DNA from: JAGHKQ01 sp041920565
GTDB taxonomy: Bacteria; Bacillota; Bacilli; Bacillales; Bacillaceae_G
DNA: 64,000 bases
NCBI GenBank assembly: GCA_041920565.1
Contig: JBHGXS010000067.1
Coordinates: forward strand, 1-64,000
Direction: 5' to 3'
Position numbers and translations under genes: made by a program. Of this stretch, positions 27,611 to 36,467 are shown piece after piece; within the stretch, counting starts at the first letter, position 1; each line of letters starts with the position of its first letter. The notes under the pieces were generated by a model. It was not told the origin of the DNA. It was given only the letters and a program-made list of their open reading frames with translations, and searched no databases.

Positions 27611-28435
27611 TTGAACATAGGAATTATAGGTACAGGTAATATGGGAAAGATATTGATTGATGCATTCATTGAAGCAAATGCCGTACAACCCTCGCGTTTA
27701 ACGATTGTAAACCGCACACTAGCTAAGGCATATAACATTAAAGAGCAATATCCTGGCATTCACGTAGGAAAAACAATAGAAGAAGCAGTGCGAAGAGCGG
27801 ATTTAATTTTTTTATGTGTAAAACCGCTGGAGATGCATCCCTTATTAAAACAGCATCAAGCATTGTTTACAAGAGAAAAATGTCTTGTTTCCATTACCAG
27901 CCCGATCAGTGTGAAACAGCTGGAATCCGTTATAAATTGCAATGTGGCACGCATCATCCCAAGCATTACAAACCGAGCATTAGCCGGCATTTCACTTTTT
28001 ACATTTGGGGACAGGTGTTCACAAGAATGGCAGAAAAAACTGCTTGCCCTGTTTTCATGCATTTCGACTCCCGTTCAAATTGAAGAGAACATTACAAGAG
28101 TAGCATCTGATATTGTAAGCTGCGGTCCTGCCTTTTTCAGTTATTTACTGCAGCGATTTATCAATGCAACTGTGACAGAAACGGAGATCACCGAAGAAAA
28201 GGCAACGGAATTGGCAAGCGGGATGCTAATTGGAATGGGCAAGCTGCTCGAAAAAGAAATTTTTACTTTGCCTACACTGCAGGAAAAGGTTTGTGTAAAG
28301 GGCGGAATTACAGGGGAAGGAATTAAAGTATTGGACAGCGAGCTGGGGGATGTGTTTGAACACTTGGTGCACAGCACTCATGCAAAATATAACGAGGAGC
28401 TTGAAAAAGTAAGCGAGCAATTTAAAGGCTGCTAA
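27611..28435 (+). CDS. comER: ComER, pyrroline-5-carboxylate reductase-like protein
   Basis: A ProC-family protein divergent from comEA. It starts at TTG 27611 after GAAGGAGGGGATGGAACA; 274 residues. The N-terminal Rossmann motif GIIGTGNMGKILIDAF and the conserved ProC C-terminal block (VCVKGGITGEGIKVLDSE) suggest NADP-dependent reductase chemistry. In B. subtilis ComER is dispensable for competence and has been linked to sporulation and biofilm control; the true substrate is not known. Confidence 0.92.
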   Translation: MNIGIIGTGNMGKILIDAFIEANAVQPSRLTIVNRTLAKAYNIKEQYPGIHVGKTIEEAVRRADLIFLCVKPLEMHPLLKQHQALFTREKCLVSITSPISVKQLESVINCNVARIIPSITNRALAGISLFTFGDRCSQEWQKKLLALFSCISTPVQIEENITRVASDIVSCGPAFFSYLLQRFINATVTETEITEEKATELASGMLIGMGKLLEKEIFTLPTLQEKVCVKGGITGEGIKVLDSELGDVFEHLVHSTHAKYNEELEKVSEQFKGC

Positions 28436-28480
28436 ATCAATTATACGACAGTGATGAATAAAATCCTTCTAAATAAACAA

Positions 28481-28513
28481 AAACCATCAGCTCGTGCTGA
28501 TGGTTCATTTTTT
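28481..28513. terminator. Bidirectional terminator between comER and yqeM
   Basis: AACCATCAGC / GCTGATGGTT with a TCGT loop has a T run on both strands and overlaps the end of yqeM. Confidence 0.9.
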
Positions 28514-29248
28514 GGCTGCAAAAAAGATGCGTTCGCTCGTACTCGTTACTTCTTTTTGTTCAAAATCGCCCGTGATGCTTAGGATGGAGAACCCCGTCTC
28601 TTCCAGCCATCGTTTCAATTCCTCAATAGGATATGTACGTTGCACATGGAACTCATCAAATCGGCGATATATATTATCTTCTGTATCCCTTGTGAAAAAG
28701 GTGAGGTCATGCTCCACGCTGTTCGGCAGCTCTCCCGGGAAACAATTCCAAATAAGAGCAACTGCTTCTTCATTTACTGCAAACGTCTCGTTTACAAATA
28801 CTTCATTTATCTTATAAAGAGAATGGACATCAAATAAAAAGAGTCCTCCTGCTTTTAAATGCTCGTACACCCTTTGAAATGTCCTCTGTACCCCTTCTTC
28901 TTCGAGCACATAATTGAGAGAATCGCAAAAAATGGTGATGCAATCAAACTCTTCCGGAAGCTCGAGCTCCGTCATATCCTGCTGATAAAATGGAACGTGA
29001 AACCCTTCTTGCGCCAGCTTTTGCTGGGCCACAGCGAGCATATCCTCAGACAAATCTGCACCGATTATATTATACCCTTTTTTTGCTAATGGAAGCGTAA
29101 TATTTCCTGTGCCGCAAGCTAAGTCTAAAATTTTATTCCCCTTGATGTTTTGCTCCTTCATCGTCTGTTCCACAAACTCGACCCACTTCTCGTAGGGAAC
29201 ATCGCTCATTAATTCATCATATAGGAAGGCAAAATGTTCATAGCTCAT
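28505..29248 (-). CDS. yqeM: Class I SAM-dependent methyltransferase YqeM
   Basis: A methyltransferase of unknown substrate in the nadD-yqeK-rsfS-yqeM cluster. The 247 residues show motif I ILDLACGTGNITLPLA near 40-55, the acidic post-I GADLS, and ITIFCDSLNYV further on. The start overlaps rsfS by 4 bases, so translation is coupled. Some homologues are annotated as ubiquinone methyltransferases, which I would not adopt. Confidence 0.9.
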   Translation of the reverse strand: MSYEHFAFLYDELMSDVPYEKWVEFVEQTMKEQNIKGNKILDLACGTGNITLPLAKKGYNIIGADLSEDMLAVAQQKLAQEGFHVPFYQQDMTELELPEEFDCITIFCDSLNYVLEEEGVQRTFQRVYEHLKAGGLFLFDVHSLYKINEVFVNETFAVNEEAVALIWNCFPGELPNSVEHDLTFFTRDTEDNIYRRFDEFHVQRTYPIEELKRWLEETGFSILSITGDFEQKEVTSTSERIFFAAKK

Positions 29249-29601
29249 CGGCTCAACACTTCAGTCATCTCCTCTGTCGGAGCGTCTCCCCAAAGTCTTT
29301 CTAAGTTGTAGTAATCTCTTTCCTCTTTATGAAAGATGTGGGCCACTACATCTCCCATATCCACAAGAATCCAACGTGCTTCATCAAAGCCTTCCATACG
29401 CTTTATATCAAAGCCGAATTCATGAGCTTTCTCTTTCATTTCTCTTGCGATGGCTTGTACTTGCTTATCGGAGTTGCCATGACAAATAAGGAAATAATCT
29501 GCTACGGCAGAAATCCCCTTCATATTCAATACTACAATATCCTCTGCTTTTTTATCGTCTGCCGCTTTTGCAGCAAGTGTGAGTAATTCTTTTTCTCTCA
29601 T
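29245..29601 (-). CDS. rsfS: Ribosome silencing factor RsfS
   Basis: A protein that binds L14 on the 50S subunit and blocks subunit joining in starvation. The 118 residues have the Iojap fold with AAKAADDKKAEDIVVLNM, DYFLICHGNSDKQVQAIA and EARWILVDMGDVVAHIF. It overlaps yqeK and yqeM by 4 bases on each side. Confidence 0.96.
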   Translation of the reverse strand: MREKELLTLAAKAADDKKAEDIVVLNMKGISAVADYFLICHGNSDKQVQAIAREMKEKAHEFGFDIKRMEGFDEARWILVDMGDVVAHIFHKEERDYYNLERLWGDAPTEEMTEVLSR

Positions 29602-30167
29602 TCAGCTGCTTCCTCCTTTATAAGTGCATTATATGTTTGAAACGTCAGCGGGTAAATCGCTTGATTTTTTTCCATCAAGAACCGGATTGTATTTTTAAGT
29701 GCTTGCAGCAATGCTTGATTTAAATCTCGGCGTGCAAGATCTCGTACTTCTTCTACTCCGGGAAATTTTCGTCCCGGCTCAATATAATCCGCTACATATA
29801 TTACTTTATCGAGCATCGTCATTTGTTCATGGCCGCTTGTATGATAGGTAATGGCTTGCAAAATATCATGGTCCGTAATGCCTACTTCTTTTTCTACTAA
29901 GTATGCACCAACCGGCGCATGCCACAACTCTTTGTTATGCTCCAGTAAGTCTTGGGGCATCCCTTCCCGTTTAATAATCTCTTCCATTTCTTGAATCGGA
30001 CGGCATTTTGCATAATCATGAAAAATGGCCGCAAGCTCCGCTTTTTTTGTATCTACTCCGTATCGCTCTGCCAATTCAATAGCTGTTTCCATTACGCCCA
30101 ATGTATGGACGTACCGTTTTTCGTGCATTTGCTTTCGCACGATTTCAAGCGCTTGTTGACGATCCAT
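29598..30167 (-). CDS. yqeK: HD-domain diadenosine tetraphosphatase YqeK
   Basis: A metal-dependent symmetric Ap4A hydrolase of the YqeK family. I start at ATG 30167 (MDRQQALEIVRKQMHEKRYV); two earlier in-frame ATGs exist and the choice is not certain. The 189 residues contain H(TLGV) near 22, the HD pair IFHDYAK near 55 and the distal HTSGHEQM, giving the HD-domain iron or metal site. It overlaps the end of nadD by 23 bases. Confidence 0.92.
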   Translation of the reverse strand: MDRQQALEIVRKQMHEKRYVHTLGVMETAIELAERYGVDTKKAELAAIFHDYAKCRPIQEMEEIIKREGMPQDLLEHNKELWHAPVGAYLVEKEVGITDHDILQAITYHTSGHEQMTMLDKVIYVADYIEPGRKFPGVEEVRDLARRDLNQALLQALKNTIRFLMEKNQAIYPLTFQTYNALIKEEAAE

Positions 30168-30726
30168 ACAATCCATTCCTCTCAATATAATCCTTTACCT
30201 TCTGCGGCAGCAGGTACTTTGTATTTCCGTTTGTACGAAAGCGGTCCCGAATAAGAGTAGATGAAACCGCAAATTCCGGAATCTCTAATGTTTGTATCGG
30301 ATACGGGGAATCAAGCGTATATCCGGGACGAGTCACCCCCACAAATGTGATGAGGTTCATTAGTTCATCCACTTTGTACCATTTCGGCAAATACTCTACC
30401 ATGTCACCGCCGATAATGAAAAAGAATTCATAATTTTTATATCGTTCTTGTAAGCGTAAAATCGTGTCATACGTATATGACGGACCTTCCCGCTCCAATT
30501 CAATGAGACATAAAGTGCAAAATCTCTCATCTTCAATTGCTAATCGCAGCATGTCTACCCGCTCTTTCACACTGGTAACATTCTTCCCCATCTTATGAGG
30601 CGGCATTTGATTGAGCATGAACCATACTTCGTCCAACTCTAAGCTGCGGTACACTTCATTTGCAATTAACAAATGGCCATTATGAGGCGGATCAAACGTT
30701 CCGCCGATAATTCCGATTTTCTTCAA
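30145..30726 (-). CDS. nadD: Nicotinate-nucleotide adenylyltransferase
   Basis: Converts nicotinate mononucleotide plus ATP to deamido-NAD in NAD synthesis. The 193 residues show the nucleotidyltransferase motif GGTFDPPHNGHL at 8-19 and the C-terminal SSTLIRDR motif near 160. Part of yhbY-nadD-yqeK-rsfS-yqeM. Confidence 0.97.
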   Translation of the reverse strand: MKKIGIIGGTFDPPHNGHLLIANEVYRSLELDEVWFMLNQMPPHKMGKNVTSVKERVDMLRLAIEDERFCTLCLIELEREGPSYTYDTILRLQERYKNYEFFFIIGGDMVEYLPKWYKVDELMNLITFVGVTRPGYTLDSPYPIQTLEIPEFAVSSTLIRDRFRTNGNTKYLLPQKVKDYIERNGLYGSSTSA

Positions 30727-30743
30727 TGTGGACGCTCCTCCGA

Positions 30744-31040
30744 TTATGATGGAAGTACGATTTGTTTGTTTTCCTTTGATTCCTTATATAAGATGATTGT
30801 GTTGCCGATGACTTGAACCAATTCCGCCCCTGCGCCTTCGCTTAACTCTTCTGCCACTTCATGGCGGTCAAGTTCACAGTTCTGCAGCACGCTCACCTTA
30901 ATTAATTCACGTGCTTCAAGAACGTCGTCGATTTGTTTTATCATGTTCTCGTTCACTCCACCTTTTCCTACTTGAAAAATCGGGCTGAGATGATGTGCTT
31001 TTGCACGAAGAAATCGCTTTTGTTTTCCTGTTAACATCAT
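30744..31040 (-). CDS. yhbY: Ribosome assembly RNA-binding protein YhbY (YqeI)
   Basis: A CRM-domain RNA-binding protein of 98 residues associated with pre-50S particles. It has LTGKQKRFLRAKAHHL at the start and the GKGGVNENMIKQID loop (GxxG type). Two adjacent ATGs (31040 and 31037) are possible; the ribosome binding site GGAGGATAA lies in the end of aroE. Confidence 0.93.
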   Translation of the reverse strand: MMLTGKQKRFLRAKAHHLSPIFQVGKGGVNENMIKQIDDVLEARELIKVSVLQNCELDRHEVAEELSEGAGAELVQVIGNTIILYKESKENKQIVLPS

Positions 31041-31874
31041 TTATCCTCCAAGCTTCGTTAATACTATACTTTTCATGCGTTCTACATTTGGCATGACACC
31101 CGTCCAAAGCTCAAATGCGAGCGCTCCTTGATAGACGAACATATCCACGCCGTTTTGGATTATTCCCCCCTGCCGTTTCGCTTCTCGTAACAATCTTGTT
31201 TCTAACGGATTGTAGATAATATCAGATACGATAGCACCCGTCTTTAAGTTTCCAACGACAAAAGGAGCTTCTTCTGTATGGGGATGCATACCGACTGTTG
31301 TTGTGTTAATGATAACATCATACATATCCTGTACAGTTTCGGCGTCCCGAATAGTGAGAGCTTTGGCATTCACTTCATATTTGCAGGACTGAATCAGCTC
31401 ATAAGCCCGCTCCTTTGTCCTGTTGGCTATATCGACATGTTTCACACCAATAGATGTCAAAGTAAAAAAGATCGCGCGGCTTGCTCCTCCAGCCCCTAGT
31501 AAAAGAATATTTTTTTCTTGCAGAGGCTCCTTGCTAATAGACTGCAACGAACGAACATACCCTATTCCATCGGTATTGTAACCAACCAATTTTCCATCTC
31601 TGTTTACAACGGTATTGACTGCCCCGATATCTTTCGCAAGCTCGTCCACTTCATCTAAATGCTGCATAATCGCTACCTTATGGGGAGTGGTAACATTAAA
31701 CCCCGAAACGCCAATAGCTTTAAATCCTTTTACGGCATCACCCAAATCGTTCTCTTTGATTTGAAATGCATGATAATAAGCATCCATTCCTAAAAAAGCA
31801 AACGCATCATTATGCATAAGCGGTGACATGGAATGTCCGATGGGATTGCCGATAACGCCAAATAATTGCTTCAT
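31041..31874 (-). CDS. aroE: Shikimate dehydrogenase
   Basis: NADPH-dependent reduction of 3-dehydroshikimate to shikimate in aromatic amino acid synthesis. The 277 residues have the substrate motif GNPIGHSMSPLMHN near 8-21, FNVTTPHKVAIM with the catalytic Lys, LLGAGGASRAIFFTL for the nucleotide and GVDMFVYQGALAFELWTG near the end. It directly precedes yhbY. Confidence 0.97.
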   Translation of the reverse strand: MKQLFGVIGNPIGHSMSPLMHNDAFAFLGMDAYYHAFQIKENDLGDAVKGFKAIGVSGFNVTTPHKVAIMQHLDEVDELAKDIGAVNTVVNRDGKLVGYNTDGIGYVRSLQSISKEPLQEKNILLLGAGGASRAIFFTLTSIGVKHVDIANRTKERAYELIQSCKYEVNAKALTIRDAETVQDMYDVIINTTTVGMHPHTEEAPFVVGNLKTGAIVSDIIYNPLETRLLREAKRQGGIIQNGVDMFVYQGALAFELWTGVMPNVERMKSIVLTKLGG

Positions 31875-31893
31875 GCTCCTCTCCCCTTCGTCT

Positions 31894-33000
31894 CTAAATT
31901 AAAGACTTACGCAGTGCGGCTCCTACCCCTTTCGGCACATGAGCCACTACTTTTGCTCCCGGTTCGTTTACCGTTACCCATCCAAGTCCGGAAAACACAA
32001 TATCCGTTTTTGGTTCTTTTATTGTAAACTCATGCTTCACAAGCTCTGGAAATTCCTTCAATTCCTCTGCGGATGGCGGTTTTAATAATTCCCCAACATG
32101 ATTTTTATAAAGATCATCTGCCTTTTCCAATTTTGTGCGATGAATTCCCAGCTGATTAGACATATAACATACAAATGAACGTCGCCCCCCGCTGACATAA
32201 TCCAGACGGGCCAATCCTCCAAAGAACAGAGTTTGTTTTTCATTCAATTGAAACACCATCGGTTTTATTTCTTTATTTGGCGTAATAACCTTTAAGCTTT
32301 TTTTATCTACAAAATGCGCCATTTGGTGATGATTGATGATACCGGGTGTATCATATAAGGAGGAATGCTCATCCAACGGGATATCAATAAGATCCAACGT
32401 CGTTCCCGGGAAATGAGATGTTGTGATGACATTCTCCGTTTCCTCACTGAATCGTTTAATAATGCGGTTAATGAACGTGGACTTGCCTACATTTGTACAT
32501 CCCACCACATATACATCTTTTCCTTCGCGATAATGCTCGATTGCTTCGGCAAGTTCCTCAATCCCGTGTCCTTTCGAAGCGCTGATCAGAAATACGTCTT
32601 CCGGTTTCAGTCCGAGCTGCTTTGCGCTGTTTTTCATCCAATTGATGAGCTTAGTGGATTTGACGGACTTTGGAATAAGATCTGCTTTGTTGCCGACGAG
32701 AAGGACTTTATTCTTGCCGACGAAGCGATGTAAACCCGGCAGCCAGCTTCCTGTAAAATCAAAAATATCTACAATTTTAACGACTAATGCATCCGTTTCG
32801 CCAATGCCGTTTAAAATGCGCAGGAAATCATCATCTGTTAAGGATACATCTTGAATTTCATTGTAATTTTTTAAGCGAAAGCAGCGCTGACAAACAACGT
32901 GCTCTTTTTCTAATGATGAAGGCGGTGCATAACCAAGCTTGTTCTTGTCTTCTGTTTGAATCGTCACACCGCAACCTATACATTTAAGAATGTCAGTCAA
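31894..33000 (-). CDS. yqeH: Ribosome biogenesis GTPase YqeH
   Basis: A circularly permuted GTPase required for 30S assembly. It begins at TTG 33000 after GGAGGAATAAAGA at the end of yqeG; 368 residues. An N-terminal zinc finger (CIGCG at 8-12 with CQRCF near 38) is followed by the permuted motifs: G4 GNKADLIP, then G1 GCTNVGKSTF near 165, then G3 DTPGI. The C-terminal domain is treble-clef-like and RNA-binding. Confidence 0.95.
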   Translation of the reverse strand: MTDILKCIGCGVTIQTEDKNKLGYAPPSSLEKEHVVCQRCFRLKNYNEIQDVSLTDDDFLRILNGIGETDALVVKIVDIFDFTGSWLPGLHRFVGKNKVLLVGNKADLIPKSVKSTKLINWMKNSAKQLGLKPEDVFLISASKGHGIEELAEAIEHYREGKDVYVVGCTNVGKSTFINRIIKRFSEETENVITTSHFPGTTLDLIDIPLDEHSSLYDTPGIINHHQMAHFVDKKSLKVITPNKEIKPMVFQLNEKQTLFFGGLARLDYVSGGRRSFVCYMSNQLGIHRTKLEKADDLYKNHVGELLKPPSAEELKEFPELVKHEFTIKEPKTDIVFSGLGWVTVNEPGAKVVAHVPKGVGAALRKSLI

Positions 33001-33003
33001 TCT

Positions 33004-33519
33004 TTATTCCTCCCATTGGATTAATCCTTTTCGTTTCATATTTTTCATTAATCTTCGTTCAATTTTTCGGTTGAACCTTGTCATAAATCCGTCTGATTGC
33101 GCCACCGGCACTACTAAAATGGTATGTAACCCTAAACGATTGCCGCCAAGCACATCGGTTAATAACTGATCTCCGATTACCACTACTTCTTCAGCTTTAA
33201 ATCCCATCGTCTTCAATGCCCGTTTAAATGCCCGGGTCATCGGCTTGCGCGCACTATGGATAAATGGTATGCCGAGCGGATCACAAAATGCCTTTACTCT
33301 TCGTTCATTATTGTTAGATACTACAGTTACTTGAATGCCGCTGTCTTTAATGATTCGAAACCAATCTTCAAGCTCAGGAGTTGCATTTGCGCGGTCCCAT
33401 TCAATCAATGTGTTGTCCAAATCTGTAATAATTCCTTTTACTCCCCGTTCTTGCAAAAGCTCAGGCGTAATTTGATAAATGTTTTTTACATATTCGCTTG
33501 GTAAAAACAGCTTTAACAT
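33004..33519 (-). CDS. yqeG: HAD superfamily phosphatase YqeG
   Basis: A 171-residue HAD subfamily IIIA phosphatase with DLDNTLIEWD near 36-45 (nucleophile Asp and the second Asp equivalent), VVSNN and GDQLLTDVLGGNRLG. It resembles phosphatidylglycerophosphatase GEP4 and YqeG families, but its bacterial substrate is not settled. First gene of the yqeG-yqeH-aroE-yhbY-nadD run. Confidence 0.92.
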   Translation of the reverse strand: MLKLFLPSEYVKNIYQITPELLQERGVKGIITDLDNTLIEWDRANATPELEDWFRIIKDSGIQVTVVSNNNERRVKAFCDPLGIPFIHSARKPMTRAFKRALKTMGFKAEEVVVIGDQLLTDVLGGNRLGLHTILVVPVAQSDGFMTRFNRKIERRLMKNMKRKGLIQWEE

Positions 33520-33596
33520 CTTTTCACCTCATTTTCATTTCTGTCACATATAAAATGTTCATAAAAGTTTTCGACACTTTTTTCGCACTGTCAAAC

Positions 33597-33696
33597 TGTG
33601 GATAACCTTGTACACAATTTCCACACTGAAATTTCATTACTTTCTAAATTTTACACACAATTCACCCACAGTTTATCCACTGTATTTTGTGGATAA
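33597..33696. promoter_or_regulatory. DnaA-box cluster upstream of sda
   Basis: TTATCCACA occurs perfectly as its complement at 33597-33605 and 33688-33696; TTATCCACT at 33673-33681 and TTGTACACA at 33609-33617 each have one mismatch. This matches the known DnaA control of sda in B. subtilis. TATACT at 33733-33738 is a possible -10. The rest of 33520-33843 holds no gene. Confidence 0.88.
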
Positions 33697-33843
33697 ATGA
33701 CGGATTGTGGCGCAAGGTAATTTCTGGTACAGTATACTAAACAGATAGATAAATCTACAAATACAAACTCAGTTCTTTTATTTCTAGTTTCTCTATTCTT
33801 CTATCATTCAAACCGGAGGTGACAAGCCTTACTGGCGGAAGAC

Positions 33844-33984
33844 ATGGAAAAATTATCTGATAAACTGCTGACTGAATCTTATTATAAAGCAAAAGAATTG
33901 AAATTGAATCCCGAGTTCATTCTGTTAATTAAACAAGAAATCATCCGGCGATCCCTTGAGCACAAATTGGAGCATACATCTTAA
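33844..33984 (+). CDS. sda: Checkpoint protein Sda
   Basis: An inhibitor of the sporulation kinases that couples replication status to sporulation. MEKLSDKLLTESYYKAKELK followed by LNPEFILLIKQEIIRR is the two-helix antikinase hairpin with the conserved LSDxLL and YxKAxEL segments; 46 residues from ATG 33844. The good ribosome binding site GGAGGT (33815-33820) is 23 bases from this ATG but 11 from an in-frame CTG at 33832, so translation may begin four codons earlier at a CTG. It lies between yqeG and psd, under DnaA boxes. Confidence 0.93.
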   Translation: MEKLSDKLLTESYYKAKELKLNPEFILLIKQEIIRRSLEHKLEHTS

Positions 33985-34000
33985 ATTATATAATTTTGTA

Positions 34001-34035
34001 AAAAGAGCCATCTTGAAAAAGACGGCTCTTTTTTT
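34001..34035. terminator. Bidirectional terminator between sda and psd
   Basis: AAAAGAGCC.TCTT / AAGA.GGCTCTTTTTTT on the plus strand; the reverse strand also has a T run for psd. Confidence 0.88.
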
Positions 34036-34064
34036 CTATCATAAAAGATTCGTTTTTACAATAG

Positions 34065-34844
34065 TTAATTCCATGTACCCAGCTTTTGACCGACGCGAAC
34101 GCCTTGTCTTTTTTGCAAAGAATGTTCGGCTTGAAATGCTCCTTTTTCAAATAAAAGGATGACAGTAGAACCGAAAGTAAAATAGGCCATCTCTTCACCT
34201 TTTTCTACTTTATCGTTTGGATTCGTTACTTCAATGCTGTTGACAAACATGGCACCGACTTTTACGAGAGCCATACGCTTACCGTTATGCTCCATTTCTG
34301 TAACTACACGATAATTTTTAGAAAGAGGCTTATTGCCGTATTTTAAACCAAGCTGATTAACGGGATATGACTTTCTGCCAATCTCAAAACGCTGCAGCAC
34401 CTTACCTTCAATCGGGCTGTGAATGCGGTGATAATGGCTGGGACTTAAGTAGAGAATGATATATGTACCTCCGATATACGGAACTGCATTTTCATGACTG
34501 CCCAGCATATCTTCAATAGAATATGTTTTCCCTTTTACGAAGAATTCTTTCGTTTCGCTGATGGACCCGTAATCTTCAAGAACTCCGTCTACCGGACAGC
34601 TTACTGTCCCTTCCGAAAGGTCAATTGGTCTTGCGCCTGCTTTCAACTTGCGCGTAAACAGCTCATGCAGCGTACGATAGCTTCCTAATTCCTTCTCCAT
34701 TTCTTCCTGTTGTATTTTAAAAACTCGCGCATATGATGGGATAATCGCTGCACTTAAGCGCGATTGCGCAAATTTCCTCAATAAAAATGATGTGAATCTT
34801 CCGTTTGTAAGCTCAATGAATAGTCGATACAATGATTGCCGCAA
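34065..34844 (-). CDS. psd: Phosphatidylserine decarboxylase proenzyme
   Basis: Makes phosphatidylethanolamine from phosphatidylserine. The 259 residues carry the self-cleavage motif FGST (LGST-type) in AYFTFGSTVILLFE near 225-238, where the serine becomes the pyruvoyl group, and the upstream His of YLSPSHYHRIHSP. Membrane associated. Divergent from pssA, which makes its substrate. Confidence 0.95.
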   Translation of the reverse strand: MRQSLYRLFIELTNGRFTSFLLRKFAQSRLSAAIIPSYARVFKIQQEEMEKELGSYRTLHELFTRKLKAGARPIDLSEGTVSCPVDGVLEDYGSISETKEFFVKGKTYSIEDMLGSHENAVPYIGGTYIILYLSPSHYHRIHSPIEGKVLQRFEIGRKSYPVNQLGLKYGNKPLSKNYRVVTEMEHNGKRMALVKVGAMFVNSIEVTNPNDKVEKGEEMAYFTFGSTVILLFEKGAFQAEHSLQKRQGVRVGQKLGTWN

Positions 34845-34888
34845 TGGTGAACCTCCTAAAAATTGTCTTTACTATTGACTTCATTCTT

Positions 34889-34896
34889 CATACAAT
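34889..34896 (+). promoter_or_regulatory. Sigma-E-like -10 in the psd-pssA gap
   Basis: CATACAAT fits the sigma-E -10 consensus, 57 bases before pssA, but the -35 is not convincing. Only suggestive. Confidence 0.25.
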
Positions 34897-34953
34897 ATTG
34901 TTATTATATTCTAAATTGTTTCCCCAATCCACATTTTAAGGAGTGAGGCCCAT

Positions 34954-35493
34954 TTGTTTTTATCCAATTATTTAGACCACACCTTGAAGAAGCTTAAATC
35001 GCAAACCGCTAACATCTTTACCCTTATGAATTTATCCTTAGGAGGATTTGCCATTCTATCCACGGTCAAAAATGAATTGCAATTGGCACTTATTTTTATT
35101 TTTTTAGCTGCATTGTCTGACCGATTCGACGGAATGATTGCCCGCAAGCTCGGCATTGAATCAGAGCTCGGCAAACAGCTCGACTCCCTATGCGATTTAA
35201 TTTCCTTCGGCGTTGCCCCGGCATTACTAATATACCAAGCTTTACTCTTTCAATACAGTGCCCCGGCCGCCTTTTTCACCATTCTCTACATCGCATGCGG
35301 CGCCTTTCGTTTAGCACGCTTTAACATTACGGAAGCAAACGGATACTTTCAAGGGGTTCCCATCACAGTGGCGGGATGCTCGCTTACGCTCAGCTATTTT
35401 TTAATTGGTCACGTACCGGCAAGCGCATATATGTTTCTCCTATTATTCCTTGCTTTTATGATGGTCAGCAATTTCAAAATCAAAAAAATGTAA
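34954..35493 (+). CDS. pssA: CDP-diacylglycerol-serine O-phosphatidyltransferase
   Basis: Transfers phosphatidyl from CDP-diacylglycerol to serine. Start at TTG 34954, 9 bases after AAGGAGTGAGG; 179 residues. The CDP-alcohol motif D-G-x2-A-R-x8-G-x3-D-x3-D is complete (DRFDGMIARKLGIESELGKQ, then LDSLCD). About six hydrophobic segments. Divergent from psd. Confidence 0.95.
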   Translation: MFLSNYLDHTLKKLKSQTANIFTLMNLSLGGFAILSTVKNELQLALIFIFLAALSDRFDGMIARKLGIESELGKQLDSLCDLISFGVAPALLIYQALLFQYSAPAAFFTILYIACGAFRLARFNITEANGYFQGVPITVAGCSLTLSYFLIGHVPASAYMFLLLFLAFMMVSNFKIKKM

Positions 35494-35502
35494 ACAGACA
35501 CA

Positions 35503-35541
35503 AAATTAACCCCTAACAGCTGCTGTTAAGGGTTAATTTTT
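35503..35541. terminator. Bidirectional terminator between pssA and sigK
   Basis: AATTAACCC.TAACA / TGTTA.GGGTTAATTTTT; A/T runs on both sides serve both convergent genes. Confidence 0.85.
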
Positions 35542-36249
35542 ATTCCCTTTCTTCTCTTTTTCTGAACGCACAAACTCATGAAACATTTTCATTAATGCCC
35601 GCTTCTCGATACGGGAGACATAGCTTCTTGAAATGCCGAGACTTTTCGCGATTTCCCGCTGAGTCTTCTCCTTTTCCATTCCTAATCCGAACCGATTTAC
35701 AATCACTTCTTTTTCCCGTTCATCTAAAATACCAATATATTCTCTTATTTTTTCCAGTTCCATGGTAAGTTGAATAGTATCAATAACATCTTCCGATTCC
35801 GACTTTAATATATCTATTAACGAAATCTCATTTCCTTCCTTATCTTGACCAATCGGGTCATGCAATGATACGTCCTTTTTCGTCTTTTTCAACGCACGAA
35901 GATGCATTAAAATTTCGTTCTCGATACAGCGGGCAGCATATGTGGCGAGCTTTGTTCCCTTACCTTGTGAATAGCTTTCAATTGCCTTAATCAATCCGAT
36001 TGTACCTATGGAAATCAAATCTTCTGCGTCCTCGCCCGTATTCTCAAATTTCTTTACTATGTGCGCAACAAGTCGAAGATTGTGTTCTATTAGCAAATTT
36101 CGGGCGTTTGTGTCGCCTTGTTCCATCAACTCTAAGTATCGTTTCTCTTCCTCCGGTGACAATGGTTGCGGGAACGCATTGTTTTTTACGTATGATACGA
36201 ATAAAAGCAGTTCCCGGACCAGCATTCCTAATGCAGCTAATATGCTCAA
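35533..36249 (-). CDS. sigK: RNA polymerase sigma-K factor (pro-form)
   Basis: The late mother-cell sigma factor of sporulation. The 238 residues begin with a hydrophobic pro-sequence (MSILAALGMLVRELLLFVSY) that SpoIVFB removes, then region 2 (NLLIEHNLRLVAHIVKKF, DLISIGTIGLIKAIESY) and region 4 (SLGISRSYVSRIEKRALMKM). The reading frame is continuous through codons 110-115, where B. subtilis carries the skin element, so no excision is needed here. Expected control is by sigma-E and SpoIIID. Confidence 0.96.
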   Translation of the reverse strand: MSILAALGMLVRELLLFVSYVKNNAFPQPLSPEEEKRYLELMEQGDTNARNLLIEHNLRLVAHIVKKFENTGEDAEDLISIGTIGLIKAIESYSQGKGTKLATYAARCIENEILMHLRALKKTKKDVSLHDPIGQDKEGNEISLIDILKSESEDVIDTIQLTMELEKIREYIGILDEREKEVIVNRFGLGMEKEKTQREIAKSLGISRSYVSRIEKRALMKMFHEFVRSEKEKKGNKN

Positions 36250-36287
36250 TGCCCATTCACCCCCACGATAAAATAGGTGTTCTCTAC

Positions 36288-36297
36288 TATGTGTATG
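36288..36297 (-). promoter_or_regulatory. Candidate mother-cell promoter -10 upstream of sigK
   Basis: CATACACATA on the minus strand resembles the sigma-E/sigma-K -10 (CATACA / CATA), 39 bases before the sigK start. No certain -35. Tentative. Confidence 0.35.
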
Positions 36298-36467
36298 TGG
36301 GGGACTGGGCGTCTGTGTCTGTACAAATTGGGGGACAGAAATGAAATTTATTTCCTATTGATAGCATACGCCCCAGAGGCATTTTTTCATCTCTCATTAT
36401 TCGATTTTACTGCATGACCCAATCATCTTTATTCCTGCAATTTTTACAGGGACAAAGATAGCTGTTT

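Noticed and set aside
33520..33843. The DnaA-box cluster as a replication origin
   Set aside because: There is no dnaA-dnaN neighbourhood or AT-rich unwinding trio, and the location before sda explains the boxes as gene regulation.
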